NCBI RefSeq assembly: GCF_902498825.1
Contig: NZ_LR701459.1
Span: forward strand, 3,085,890 to 3,149,889
Source: Rhizobium sp. EC-SD404
Lineage (GTDB): Bacteria > Pseudomonadota > Alphaproteobacteria > Rhizobiales > Rhizobiaceae
Length of the DNA stretch: 64,000 nucleotides
Reading direction: 5' to 3'
The notes beneath the pieces were generated by a model, which was not told the origin of the DNA, made no database searches, and was given only the letters and a program-made list of their open reading frames with translations. Below are positions 8,706 through 17,036 of this stretch, piece after piece; within the stretch, counting starts at the first letter, position 1; each line of letters begins with the position of its first letter. A program made the translations under genes and the position numbers.

Positions 8706-9464
8706 TCAGATCGCCGTCACGCCGCCATCGACCACCATGATGTGGCCTGTGACGTAGCCTGCGGCAGGCGAGGCAAGGAAAAGTGCGGCCCGTGCGACTT
8801 CATCCGCTGTGCCGAAGCGCTTCATGGGCACGGCCTCGACGAGGCGCTCCGCACGTGCGCTGTCGGAACGCGCGACTGCCGTCATCGGCGTTTCGATCGG
8901 CCCGGGGGCAACGGCATTGACGCGCGCGCCGATCGCAGCGAATTCGATGGCGAGCGTCCGGGCCAGCGCGTTCACGCCGCCCTTCGATGCCGCATAGGCA
9001 GTTGCGCGCGGATGCCCGACCAAACCAATCTGGCTGGAGAAAAGCACAAGGCTTCCCCTGCCCGCCGCGGCAAAATGCGGACGGATCGCACGCGCCACAT
9101 GAAAGGGACCGGACAGATTGATCGCGATCACCCTCTGCCAGTCCTGGGGCGTCGTTTCCTCGAGGCTGCGATGGTCGAAAACGCCTGCGGTCACGATGAC
9201 AGCATCGATCCCGCCAAGAACATCCACCGCAACTGCGATGGCGTCCTCGACCGAACGCGCGTCGGTCACGTCGCAGGCGAAGGCAGCCGGGTCGTCGGAG
9301 ACAGTTTCCACGCCCAGCTGATAGGTGATGGCCACTTCGGCACCGGCGGCGCGCGCAAGGCGAACCGCCGAAGCCCCGATTCCCGATCCACCGCCGACGA
9401 CGACGATCTTCTGGCCGGCGAGGTCGACCAGAGGAACGACATCGCCTTCAGCGGCATGCGACAT
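8706..9464 (-). CDS. SDR-family NAD(P)-dependent dehydrogenase/reductase
   Basis: A 252-aa classical short-chain dehydrogenase. The cofactor motif VVGGGSGIGASAV is at about residue 22, the active-site Ser is in LFSSQIG, and the catalytic pair is YAASK. The C-terminus GHIMVVDGG is the standard SDR end. It resembles the FabG-like group that oxidises secondary alcohols or reduces ketones. It overlaps the methyltransferase stop (ATGA) and is 23 bp from the TIGR04076-like pair, so it belongs to the same operon. Substrate cannot be inferred. Confidence 0.9.
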   Translation of the reverse strand: MSHAAEGDVVPLVDLAGQKIVVVGGGSGIGASAVRLARAAGAEVAITYQLGVETVSDDPAAFACDVTDARSVEDAIAVAVDVLGGIDAVIVTAGVFDHRSLEETTPQDWQRVIAINLSGPFHVARAIRPHFAAAGRGSLVLFSSQIGLVGHPRATAYAASKGGVNALARTLAIEFAAIGARVNAVAPGPIETPMTAVARSDSARAERLVEAVPMKRFGTADEVARAALFLASPAAGYVTGHIMVVDGGVTAI

Positions 9465-10543
9465 CAGGCGGCCTTCCGGGCAACGATCAGCGTCCAGGGG
9501 AAGCGCCAGTAGCCGAAGTCTTCCGACAGCGTTCCGGGCATTTCCTCAAACGGCACGATCTCGACGTCGTCGAAGCCGGCAGCCTTGTGGGCCGCAACGA
9601 TGTCCATCTCGTTCAGCGGCGGCATGAAGGGCTCGTTGTTGCGCTTGCTGTGGCCGTAATGAACGAAGGTCTTGAACGGCTGGTCGCCCGTCAGGAAGTC
9701 GAGATGAATCGAAAGCCCACCCGGCGACAGCAGCCGGTGCGATTCCTTCAAAAGCTTCTCGATGTGCTTCGGTGGCATTTCGTGCAACACCATCGTGCTG
9801 GTCACGATATCCGCCTGCCCCTCTTCGAGGCCGGTGTCTGCGGCGTCCGCCTGGCGGAAGACGACGTTGCGTGCCTGCTCCTCGGCAGCCCGCCTCGCGG
9901 CGAGCCGGACGCAGGGCTCCGACAGCTCGACGCCGACGACTTCGATGTCCGGGTTGTCCTGGTAGAACGGGCGGGAGCTTCCGCCGAAACCGCAACCGAG
10001 ATCGACGACGCGCTTGACCGGCTTGCCGGCCCGCGACAGTGCCTCGGCGGTCAGGCGATGGTGCAGGCTCGTGGCTTTGTCGAGCATCGGTGCTGTCGAC
10101 TTTGCGCCCCGCTCGTAGACATAGCCCGCGATCTCGTCGCTCCACACGCCACCCGGATGCTGGTGGATGTCGATGGACGTATAATACTCCGGCTGCTGGA
10201 ACTCAGGGTCGATCTGGATCAGCCGATCGGGGATCGATACATTGAGCTCGCTCACGAGCTTGTCGCGGTGCTGGCCGTAATGCAGCGCCAGGCCGTGGCG
10301 TCCGGAATACTTCATGCGCTGCAGATGTCGCTCGTACCAGCCAAAGAACTGATAGGTCGTGTCGTCGCGCATCAGCGTCTCGACTTCGGCGGCCGATTTC
10401 GGCTCGGAGCCTGCGCCGGACTTCGCCTCTTCATAACGGCTGCGCAGCTCGGGAAACATCTGCCGCGTCCAGTAGAGCTTGCAGTCGAGGACGAAGCTCT
10501 GGAAGGCCTCGAAGGGCCGATGTGTGGGAATGTCGTCGATCAT
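9464..10543 (-). CDS. Class I SAM-dependent methyltransferase (359 aa)
   Basis: The C-terminal two thirds carry a Rossmann methyltransferase domain: motif I VVDLGCGFGGSSRPFY, an acidic motif II (VVGVELS), and motif IV/V region DIVTSTMVLHEMP followed by LLSPGG. About 160 N-terminal residues are helical, aromatic-rich and unassigned; they may bind substrate. A methyltransferase inside a catabolic operon next to a TMADH-type flavoprotein suggests methyl transfer to or from a pathway intermediate, but this is inference. Length is larger than UbiE/Coq5 relatives (about 250 aa). Its start is separated from the 111-aa gene by a strong hairpin. Confidence 0.82.
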   Translation of the reverse strand: MIDDIPTHRPFEAFQSFVLDCKLYWTRQMFPELRSRYEEAKSGAGSEPKSAAEVETLMRDDTTYQFFGWYERHLQRMKYSGRHGLALHYGQHRDKLVSELNVSIPDRLIQIDPEFQQPEYYTSIDIHQHPGGVWSDEIAGYVYERGAKSTAPMLDKATSLHHRLTAEALSRAGKPVKRVVDLGCGFGGSSRPFYQDNPDIEVVGVELSEPCVRLAARRAAEEQARNVVFRQADAADTGLEEGQADIVTSTMVLHEMPPKHIEKLLKESHRLLSPGGLSIHLDFLTGDQPFKTFVHYGHSKRNNEPFMPPLNEMDIVAAHKAAGFDDVEIVPFEEMPGTLSEDFGYWRFPWTLIVARKAA

Positions 10544-10576
10544 GTGCGTGCTTTCCTGACCGGTGCAAAACAGTTG

Positions 10577-10602
10577 CCGGCGCGCCGCATGCAGCGCGCC
10601 GG
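10577..10602 (-). other. Intercistronic stem-loop
   Basis: Perfect 9-bp GC inverted repeat, CCGGCGCGC and GCGCGCCGG, with an 8-nt loop. It lies in the 66-bp gap between the 111-aa gene (upstream) and the methyltransferase (downstream). On the minus strand it is followed by a broken T tract, CAACTGTTTTG, so it may be a weak terminator or an mRNA-processing and stability element that lets the TRAP and 111-aa part accumulate more transcript. Confidence 0.5.
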
Positions 10603-10609
10603 AAAAGGC

Positions 10610-10945
10610 TCAATCCTTGTTGAACCGTTCGACCACATCCTCCGGCGCGCCGAGCGACACTTCGCGGCCGAGCGTGCACTGCATTAGGACATGAGCGAAG
10701 CTTTCCCGCTCTGCCTTCAGCTTTTCCGCCTGCTCGGCACTCGGCACGAAACCGTCCAGCGCGCCCGACGCGAGCGTGCCGGATTTCTCCAGGGTCATTT
10801 CCAGAGTGGCGAGCCGGTCCTTGGTCACGTGGAGCTCGGCTGCCAACGACATCACCATGGCGAGCAGCCGGTCGATGGCAGGATCCTTGAAGAACACCTG
10901 TTCGGGCTGCAGCGGCAAGCCGGTTGGATGGGATGCATGTTTCAT
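10610..10945 (-). CDS. Conserved hypothetical protein (111 aa)
   Basis: Small soluble protein with no recognised domain. Residues 20-60 are predicted helical (AIDRLLAMVMSLAAELHVTK and a following KDRLATLE stretch with coiled-coil-like heptads). It has a single Cys near residue 92 and an acidic/basic C-terminus. The ATG at 10945 sits 30 bp after the TRAP binding-protein stop. Similar short helical proteins accompany catabolic operons, but I cannot name a family. A small adaptor or subunit for the adjacent enzymes is possible. Confidence 0.6.
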   Translation of the reverse strand: MKHASHPTGLPLQPEQVFFKDPAIDRLLAMVMSLAAELHVTKDRLATLEMTLEKSGTLASGALDGFVPSAEQAEKLKAERESFAHVLMQCTLGREVSLGAPEDVVERFNKD

Positions 10946-10974
10946 CGGTTCGGACTTCCTGTTGACGGTGCGGC

Positions 10975-11961
10975 TCAAGCCGACTGGATGGTTTCCCATG
11001 CCCCGTCGCCGAAGACCTCGTTGGCGAGGCGCTCGTTGAGGGGTTCGAGTTCGGCCGAGATGTTGGAAGCGTCGAGCTCGATCAGGCTGTCTTCGCCGTT
11101 GGAATCGGACCAGGTCTTGAGGTCGACCGCCTTCAGGTCGAGGCCGACCTGGTGGTAATCCTGCTCTTCCAGCTCGTCGAAGGTCGTCTGCAGGATTTCC
11201 TGATTTTCAGGCGACAGGGAATCCCATGCCGCGGTCGAGATGACCTGCTTGTCGAGGGCAAGGCCGAAGTCAGCCGTCACGACGTACTTGCAGACTTCAT
11301 AGAGCTTGCTTTGAACGCCGGGGTTCAATGCGGTCAGAACGCCGTCCACGATGCCGTTCTGGAGCGCGAGATAGATTTCGTTGAACGGGATCGGGGTCGG
11401 GATGGCGCCGAAGAAGCTCAGCCCTTCCAGGCAGCCCTCGATCTGGGCGCTACGGATCTTGCGGCCGCGCAGGTCGGCGAGCGACTCGATCGGCTCCTTG
11501 AGCATGAGATTGTAGGTGCCGAGACGGCCGACGCCGATCAGGCGGCTGTTGTAGCGCTCCTGCAGAACGGCCGACGACGCCTCGCCGATCCGCGTTCCGA
11601 GCACGTTGCTCGCATGTGCGCCGTCGCGGAAAAAGTAGGGGCTGTACATGATGTCGAATTCACGGGTGCCCGTGTAGGCGCCGTTGTACATATCGAGCGA
11701 ACCGAGCGCCATCGACTCGATGAGCTTCTGCTCGCCGCCGAGCGACCCTGCGAAAATTTCGAACGAGAGTTCGCCGCCTGTGCGTTCGGACAGAGTGTCC
11801 GACAGCTTCGCGTTGAACGTGTTGGATAGCGTCTGAGGCCCGCCCGCATTGCCGTATCGCAGGATGGTCTGCGCGCGAGCAGCGGAGATCGGGAAAGCGG
11901 ATGCGGCAGCAAGTGCGCCGGCACCGGCAAGCACGGAACGTCGTTTGAACATCAGAGTCAT
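10975..11961 (-). CDS. TRAP transporter substrate-binding protein, DctP family (system 1)
   Basis: Periplasmic solute receptor of 328 aa. The N-terminus has a Tat-like leader: MFKRRSVLAGAGALAAASAF with twin Arg, then an ARAQ cleavage site. The mature part shows the DctP fold signature, with the carboxylate-binding Arg region LADLRGRKIRSAQIEG and the NEIYLALQNGIVDGV motif. GGAGA lies 7 nt before the ATG at 11961, which decides the start. Here the order is Q-M-P, with P last. Substrates of the family are organic acids; none is specified. Confidence 0.93.
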   Translation of the reverse strand: MTLMFKRRSVLAGAGALAAASAFPISAARAQTILRYGNAGGPQTLSNTFNAKLSDTLSERTGGELSFEIFAGSLGGEQKLIESMALGSLDMYNGAYTGTREFDIMYSPYFFRDGAHASNVLGTRIGEASSAVLQERYNSRLIGVGRLGTYNLMLKEPIESLADLRGRKIRSAQIEGCLEGLSFFGAIPTPIPFNEIYLALQNGIVDGVLTALNPGVQSKLYEVCKYVVTADFGLALDKQVISTAAWDSLSPENQEILQTTFDELEEQDYHQVGLDLKAVDLKTWSDSNGEDSLIELDASNISAELEPLNERLANEVFGDGAWETIQSA

Positions 11962-11980
11962 TGGCGGGTCTCCATTGGGT

Positions 11981-13273
11981 TCAGCGCATGAGAAGGGTTG
12001 GCAGGAAAAGCGTGATGGAAGGCACGTAGGTGAGCACGATAAGGAGGACGTAGAGGACGGCGTAGTAGGGCAGCCCGCCCCAGAAGACGTCCATGATGCT
12101 GACGCGCGCGACACGCGCCATGACGAACAGGTTGAGACCGACCGGAGGCGTCACGCCGCCCAAAACGAGGTTGTAGACCATCACCAATCCGAGATGGATC
12201 GGATCGACACCCATCGATCCCAGCATCGGGAACAGGATCGGCGACAGGATCAACATGAGTGGCACCGGTTCCATGACCGTGCCGAGAACCAGCAGTCCGA
12301 TATTGACGAGCAGCAGGATCAGGATCGGGTTGTCCGTGATTGCCAGCATCGCGCTCGTCAGCGCCGTGCCAAGTCCCGCCATAATCGCAAGAGACCCGAA
12401 AATCTGGCTCATCGCGACCGTCATCATGATCACCGACGTGGTCATCGCAGCGCTGACGGCGGCAGACATGAAGTTTTTCGGTCCGAGATCACGGTAGATC
12501 AGGGCACCCAGAATGAGCGTGTAGAGCACGATCAGCGCCGCGGACTCCGTCGGCGTCGCGATCCCAAAGACTTTCGACAGGATGATGAGCACCGGCGCAC
12601 CGAGAGGGAGAATGCCGCCGCGCACGATTGCCCAGAATTCGGCACCTTCGATGCGCCTTTCGACAGGCAGACCGCGGCGGCGCGCAATGACGCCGCTCGT
12701 CACGATCATGCAAACGAACATCAGAATGCCCGGGACGATACCGGCGACGAACAACTCCCCTACGGATATGTTGGCGATCGATCCCAGAAGGATGAACATG
12801 ATCGATGGTGGAATGATCGGCGCGACGCATGCGGCAGCCGAGATCACACCGGCTGAATAGCTGGCGCTGTAGCCGCGCTTCTTCATCTCGGGCACGAGGA
12901 TCGAACCAGTAGCGGCTGCATCGGCGATGGCGGAGCCGGAAATGCCGGCCATAAAGAAATTGCCCGTGATGCCGACATTTGCCAGGCCACCAGGACGGTG
13001 CCCGACAAGGCTGCTGGCGAGCGCGATCAATCGACGGGTCACGCCCGCCTTCGTCATCAATTCACCCGCGAATACGAACATGGGGATGGCGAGAAGCGCG
13101 AAGCTGTCGACGCCCGCGGTGAGTTCCTGAACGAACAGAACGGGATTGATCGGACGCGCATCGAACTGGCTGAAAGCGATGAAGGCAAGCGACGCGACGC
13201 CGACCGCGTAGGCAATGTCCATCCCCAGCAGAATGAACAGAAACAGAAGGATGACGACGATAGTCAAAAGCAT
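11981..13273 (-). CDS. TRAP transporter large permease, DctM family (system 1)
   Basis: Inner-membrane protein of 430 aa with about 12 hydrophobic segments. It couples Na+ flow to import of the ligand delivered by the DctP protein. The family signatures GISGSAIADAAATGSILVPEM and GGVTPPVGLNLFV are intact. The ATG at 13273, preceded by GAGG, gives the standard length; an in-frame ATG 21 nt upstream lacks a ribosome site. It lies between the DctQ and DctP genes of the same operon. Confidence 0.94.
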   Translation of the reverse strand: MLLTIVVILLFLFILLGMDIAYAVGVASLAFIAFSQFDARPINPVLFVQELTAGVDSFALLAIPMFVFAGELMTKAGVTRRLIALASSLVGHRPGGLANVGITGNFFMAGISGSAIADAAATGSILVPEMKKRGYSASYSAGVISAAACVAPIIPPSIMFILLGSIANISVGELFVAGIVPGILMFVCMIVTSGVIARRRGLPVERRIEGAEFWAIVRGGILPLGAPVLIILSKVFGIATPTESAALIVLYTLILGALIYRDLGPKNFMSAAVSAAMTTSVIMMTVAMSQIFGSLAIMAGLGTALTSAMLAITDNPILILLLVNIGLLVLGTVMEPVPLMLILSPILFPMLGSMGVDPIHLGLVMVYNLVLGGVTPPVGLNLFVMARVARVSIMDVFWGGLPYYAVLYVLLIVLTYVPSITLFLPTLLMR

Positions 13274-13322
13274 TGGCGCCTCGCGGCTGATCATGGAGAG
13301 GATGATGGAAGGCGCTGGCCCC

Positions 13323-13835
13323 TTACATGTGCTCCTCGATGTCGGACGTGTGGGAATCCACCTCTCCACGGGCAATACGGTACAGGCGATTGAACTCGTT
13401 GATCAAAAGCAGCACGGCGCCGATCGGCAGGGCCAGATAGGTGATCATGTCTGGCAGACCCGTCGCGATCGATCGACCGCTGGATGTCAGCCTCAGAATA
13501 GGAATGGAATACCAGAGGATCGTCAGCAGCATTGCGACGATCAGGAGATGCATCGTGAACTCGATCGCACGGCGCGGCTGGTGGGGAACCTTGTCTATGA
13601 GCGAGGTCATGCGAATGTTCGCGCCCATCAGATAGGCAAATCCAGCCCCGACGAAGCTCAGCCAAACGAACAGGAGCTTCGGCAGATCCTCTCCCCACAT
13701 CGGCGGCGCGCTGAAGAAATAACGCATTACAACCGAGTACAGAACGAGACCCGTGAACGTGATCAACGTGATAGCACAGATCAAGTAGGCAGCAGAACGC
13801 AGCCCACGCTTGAGCGTCAGCAAAGATGTACTCAC
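13323..13835 (-). CDS. TRAP transporter small permease, DctQ family (system 1)
   Basis: Four-helix membrane protein of about 170 aa that pairs with DctM. The DctQ features are the loop RYFFSAPPMWGEDLPKLLF between helices 1 and 2 and FVGAGFAYLMGANIRM after helix 2. There is no ATG at the right place. GTG at 13835, with GGGAG 11 nt upstream, is preferred; TTG at 13865 would add ten residues. It is the first gene of the 13.8-2.6 kb operon, facing the divergent flavoprotein operon. Confidence 0.88.
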   Translation of the reverse strand: MSTSLLTLKRGLRSAAYLICAITLITFTGLVLYSVVMRYFFSAPPMWGEDLPKLLFVWLSFVGAGFAYLMGANIRMTSLIDKVPHQPRRAIEFTMHLLIVAMLLTILWYSIPILRLTSSGRSIATGLPDMITYLALPIGAVLLLINEFNRLYRIARGEVDSHTSDIEEHM

Positions 13836-13973
13836 TAGTCTTGGTACTCCCAATCGAAACCACAACTTTCGCTGTGGTCAGTTCCCCTGGGGTCCGGCTA
13901 AATCTGATTTTCAGTACCGGAACTTTGCGAATGGCTCTTGCATTGGCCATTTATCATTTGTCATATTGATATC

Positions 13974-13994
13974 TTAATATACTAACTTGTCTAG
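13974..13994. promoter_or_regulatory. Possible GntR/HutC operator in divergent promoter region
   Basis: The 217 bp between the two divergent operons contain a very AT-rich stretch. TTAATATACTAA (13974-13985, 10 of 12 palindromic) is followed by TTGTCTAG (13987-13994), which is a half-site of the TTGTCTAGACAA type bound by HutC-subfamily GntR regulators. A GntR/UTRA regulator is encoded at the end of the rightward operon. Binding of that protein here would control both operons; this is inference. Confidence 0.35.
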
Positions 13995-14052
13995 CCCGTT
14001 TGCAGAGAGAGCGTATTTTTCCGCAGGACGGTTTCGGGGGAGGACGCTGCAC

Positions 14053-15495
14053 GTGTTGAAGGCCGATATCGTCATCATCGGAGCGGGCACAGCCGGCATG
14101 CCGTGTGCCATAGAGGCAGTCGCCACGGGCGCGCACGTCCTCGTCATCGAACAGTCGGACAAGCCCGGCGGAACGCTGCACGTAACGCTCGGCCACATGA
14201 GTGGTGCAGGCACGAGCAAACAGAAAGAACGCGGCATCGAGGATACACCCGCCGCGCACAAGGCGGACGTCGAGCGCATCAGCCGAAACACATCGCGCAG
14301 CGATCTTCTCGAGCGCTCATTGCCGCTTCAAGGCGACACCGTCGATTGGCTGCTGGCGAACGGTTTCGAGATGGACCCGTCCTGCCCGGAAATCCTCTAT
14401 CTGCACGAGGCCTATCGCACGCCGCGAACCTATTGGGGCGTCAATCGCGGCATCTCGATCCTCAAAGTCGTGCGTCCGCTCTTCGAAGCCGCGATGGCCA
14501 AGCCCAATGCAGAAATCCGCTACCGAACAGAAGCCGTCGAGCTGATGACGGACGGGCAAGGCACAGTAACCGGCGTCCGTCTCAAGAACCTCGATAATGG
14601 CTCCGAGGACATCGTCAGCGCCGGTGCGGTCATTCTCGCAAGCGGCGGCTACGGCGCGAGCCCGGAGCGTTTCGCACAATGGAGCGGCGGACGCCCGCTC
14701 TATACCGCAGCCGTGCCCACTTCGACCGGATCCGGCATCGCCATGGCCGAGAAACTAGGCGCCAAGGTCGGCGGCCAGGATCTCTTTCTCCCCACCTATG
14801 CCGGTGTCGTCGAGGAAAGCGGCGGCCACCGCATCGTGTGGGATCACATGCCGAGCCTGACGCCCCAGGTGCGCCAGCCTTGGGAAATCCATGTCGACCG
14901 CACCGGCCGCAGGTTCGTCCAGGAGGACATCGAAAGCGTCGATGCGCGCGAAAACGCGCTCGACACCCTCCCCGACTTGAGCTTCTGGTGCGTCTTCGAC
15001 GATCCCATCCTGCAGGAAGCACCTCCCCTGCTCCCGGGCTGGACACCGGAAGAGTTGTCGCAGGCTTGGGATAATCACGCGTCGTTCGTGGTGGCGACGA
15101 GCCTTTCGGATCTGGCCGATCAAACCGGGATGCCGCTCGAGGCGCTGGCCGAGACGATCGGCGCCTACAATTCTGCAATTACCTCGGGCGGCCCCGATCC
15201 CCTTGGAAGATCCCATCGCCCCATGCCGATCGAAGGACCGAATTATCGAGCCATCCTCATGCACGGCATGGTGCTGAAGACGGCAGCGGGGCTGACCGTC
15301 GATAGCGATCTGAATGTTCTCGATACGCAGGGCCGTCCGATCACCAATCTCTTTGCCCTGGGCGAAGCGATGGGCGGATCCACGCTTTCAGGCAAAGCCT
15401 TCGTCGGCGGCATGAGCGTCACCCCTGCCCTGACTTTGGGTCGATGGCTCGGACGCGAAATCGGCACGCGACTTCAGCGGGAGCAAGCCGCATGA
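14053..15495 (+). CDS. FAD-dependent oxidoreductase, fumarate reductase/3-ketosteroid dehydrogenase-like flavoprotein
   Basis: A 480-aa flavoprotein of the succinate dehydrogenase/fumarate reductase FAD-subunit superfamily. The FAD-binding motif ADIVIIGAGTAGMPCAIEA is at the N-terminus. The C-terminal FAD motif LFALGEAMGGSTLSGKAFVGG ends the domain. Members desaturate or hydrogenate a C-C bond next to a carbonyl. No signal peptide is present, so the acceptor is probably cytoplasmic. The start is GTG at 14053, with GGGGGAGG nine bases upstream; upstream in-frame codons lack homology. It leads a four-gene operon with the hydrolase, the 224-aa gene and GntR. Confidence 0.85.
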   Translation: MLKADIVIIGAGTAGMPCAIEAVATGAHVLVIEQSDKPGGTLHVTLGHMSGAGTSKQKERGIEDTPAAHKADVERISRNTSRSDLLERSLPLQGDTVDWLLANGFEMDPSCPEILYLHEAYRTPRTYWGVNRGISILKVVRPLFEAAMAKPNAEIRYRTEAVELMTDGQGTVTGVRLKNLDNGSEDIVSAGAVILASGGYGASPERFAQWSGGRPLYTAAVPTSTGSGIAMAEKLGAKVGGQDLFLPTYAGVVEESGGHRIVWDHMPSLTPQVRQPWEIHVDRTGRRFVQEDIESVDARENALDTLPDLSFWCVFDDPILQEAPPLLPGWTPEELSQAWDNHASFVVATSLSDLADQTGMPLEALAETIGAYNSAITSGGPDPLGRSHRPMPIEGPNYRAILMHGMVLKTAAGLTVDSDLNVLDTQGRPITNLFALGEAMGGSTLSGKAFVGGMSVTPALTLGRWLGREIGTRLQREQAA

Positions 15496-16337
15496 GCTCC
15501 GCCGCAACGACCATCAAACGTGGCTTCTTCGATGTCGGCGAAAGCCAAGTTCACTATCGGACCGCTGGATCAGCAACCGGCCACCCGATCGTCATGCTGC
15601 ACCAGTCGCCCGGCTCGTCTAAACAACTGGAAGGTCTGATCAGTGAACTGTCCGCGCGCGGTCGCCACGTCTTTGCCCCGGACACCGCCGGCAATGGCGA
15701 TTCAGATCCGCACCCGGCGGCTGTCCCGACGATCGAGAATCTGGCGCAGACTGCGTTCGCTGCGATCGAACAGGGCGTCGATGGTCCCTTCGATCTCTAT
15801 GGCAGCCATACGGGCGCGTCGATTGCGATGGAAATCGCCATCGCGCATCCCGACAAGGTGCGCCGGCTGATCATCGATGGGATGGGGCTTTATTCCAGCA
15901 CCGAGCAATCCGATGTGCTGGACCATTATGCCCGCGAAATCCTGCCAGATCAGGAGGCCACGCATCTGATGAAGGTTTGGCATTTCTGCCGCGACCAGCA
16001 TCTCTTCTGGCCCTATTACAACCGCACGGCCGAGGGCCGCATGCCCGGCGGCCTGCCGGATATCGATTACCTGCATGATTTCGTGGTCGAAGTGTTGAAG
16101 GCGATGCGGAGCTATCATCACTCCTACCGCGCAGCATTCCGGCACCCCAAGCGCGACCGGCTGCCGCTTATACAGGCGCCGACGATCGTCGTTTGCTCGC
16201 CCTCCGACATGCTGCACGGATATTTCGAACAGGTGGCATCCATCATCCCCGACGCGTCGTCCGCGGAATTGCCCGCATGGAACGACCCGAATTATCACGC
16301 CAAGACGGCGGACATTCTGGAAGGCTTCCTCGCATGA
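15492..16337 (+). CDS. Alpha/beta-hydrolase fold protein with His at the nucleophile position
   Basis: A 281-aa alpha/beta-hydrolase. The oxyanion region is VMLHQSPGSSKQL, the acid is probably in VVCSPSDMLHG, and the C-terminal His is in DPNYHAK. The nucleophile elbow reads LYGSHTGAS, so His106 sits where GxSxG has Ser. I have seen G-x-H-T-G elbows in other annotated hydrolases, so this may be a real subfamily. A Ser-type esterase mechanism is unlikely as written. It overlaps both neighbours by ATGA, which suggests one co-translated operon. Confidence 0.8.
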   Translation: MSSAATTIKRGFFDVGESQVHYRTAGSATGHPIVMLHQSPGSSKQLEGLISELSARGRHVFAPDTAGNGDSDPHPAAVPTIENLAQTAFAAIEQGVDGPFDLYGSHTGASIAMEIAIAHPDKVRRLIIDGMGLYSSTEQSDVLDHYAREILPDQEATHLMKVWHFCRDQHLFWPYYNRTAEGRMPGGLPDIDYLHDFVVEVLKAMRSYHHSYRAAFRHPKRDRLPLIQAPTIVVCSPSDMLHGYFEQVASIIPDASSAELPAWNDPNYHAKTADILEGFLA

Positions 16338-17008
16338 GCGCGGACTTGAACGAGACACGACAGGAACTGCGCACGGTCGGCAATTCGCCGCTGGTCATCT
16401 TCATCGTCTACACGGTCGGCGAGGAAGCTGAAAAGAACGGCTACTGGGAATGGCTGGAGCGCGTCGACAGCCCCTTCTTCAACGCCATACCCGGCGTGCG
16501 CCGCTACGAAAACTGGATCGTCGAGCGGAATCTCGGCGGCGCAAAAATCGAATGGGACTATTTCGATTTCCAGGGGATAGACGCTGAGGAAAGCCTCGAA
16601 CCCGTTTGGTTCAACCCGGATCTCGATGGCTTTCGCAAGGAATGGATCCGCCTGTGGGGCTACGGCAGCAAGGAGCCTTCGCCGATCCTGCGCCATGCCT
16701 ACATATTGCGGCCGGTGGTCAAGCTGCGGCCCGGCGTGGAGACCGATCATCTCGTCATGACGGCCGGGCGCGGCGAACCACCCTCCGAAGGTGATGGAGT
16801 CTTTCGCGTGGAAGCTGTGCTAAGCAAGCATTTCGCCACCGGTGGTCAGCGCGCCGAAGGATGGGTGAAGCCTGCGGCCGACTTCAATCCACTCGGTTTC
16901 GATTGGTTGTCGGTCACTTACGAAAAGAGCGGCGGCGAGGATGTTTCTATGAACGTGGCCGCCGCCGAACCAAATTTGACGCGCCTGACCGCGCGCCGCA
17001 TCGCTTAG
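16334..17008 (+). CDS. Hypothetical protein (224 aa)
   Basis: Soluble protein that I do not recognise. It contains FIVYTVGEEAEKNGYWEWLE near residue 20, a REW/RLWGYGSKEP segment in the middle, and a C-terminal half LSVTYEKSGGEDV. Trp and Tyr are enriched. The pattern of two beta-alpha-beta halves (about residues 15-110 and 125-215) is compatible with a dimeric alpha-beta-barrel (EthD/ABM-like) enzyme, but this is a guess. It overlaps the hydrolase by 4 bp, so a pathway role in the same operon is likely. Confidence 0.65.
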   Translation: MSADLNETRQELRTVGNSPLVIFIVYTVGEEAEKNGYWEWLERVDSPFFNAIPGVRRYENWIVERNLGGAKIEWDYFDFQGIDAEESLEPVWFNPDLDGFRKEWIRLWGYGSKEPSPILRHAYILRPVVKLRPGVETDHLVMTAGRGEPPSEGDGVFRVEAVLSKHFATGGQRAEGWVKPAADFNPLGFDWLSVTYEKSGGEDVSMNVAAAEPNLTRLTARRIA

Positions 17009-17036
17009 GCGAGATCCGGAAACGAAGGACGCAGAG

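Noticed and set aside
11849..12856. Plus-strand frame of 335 codons, rich in His/Asp/Arg.
   Set aside because: Antisense to dctP and dctM of system 1, with low-complexity composition and no homology.
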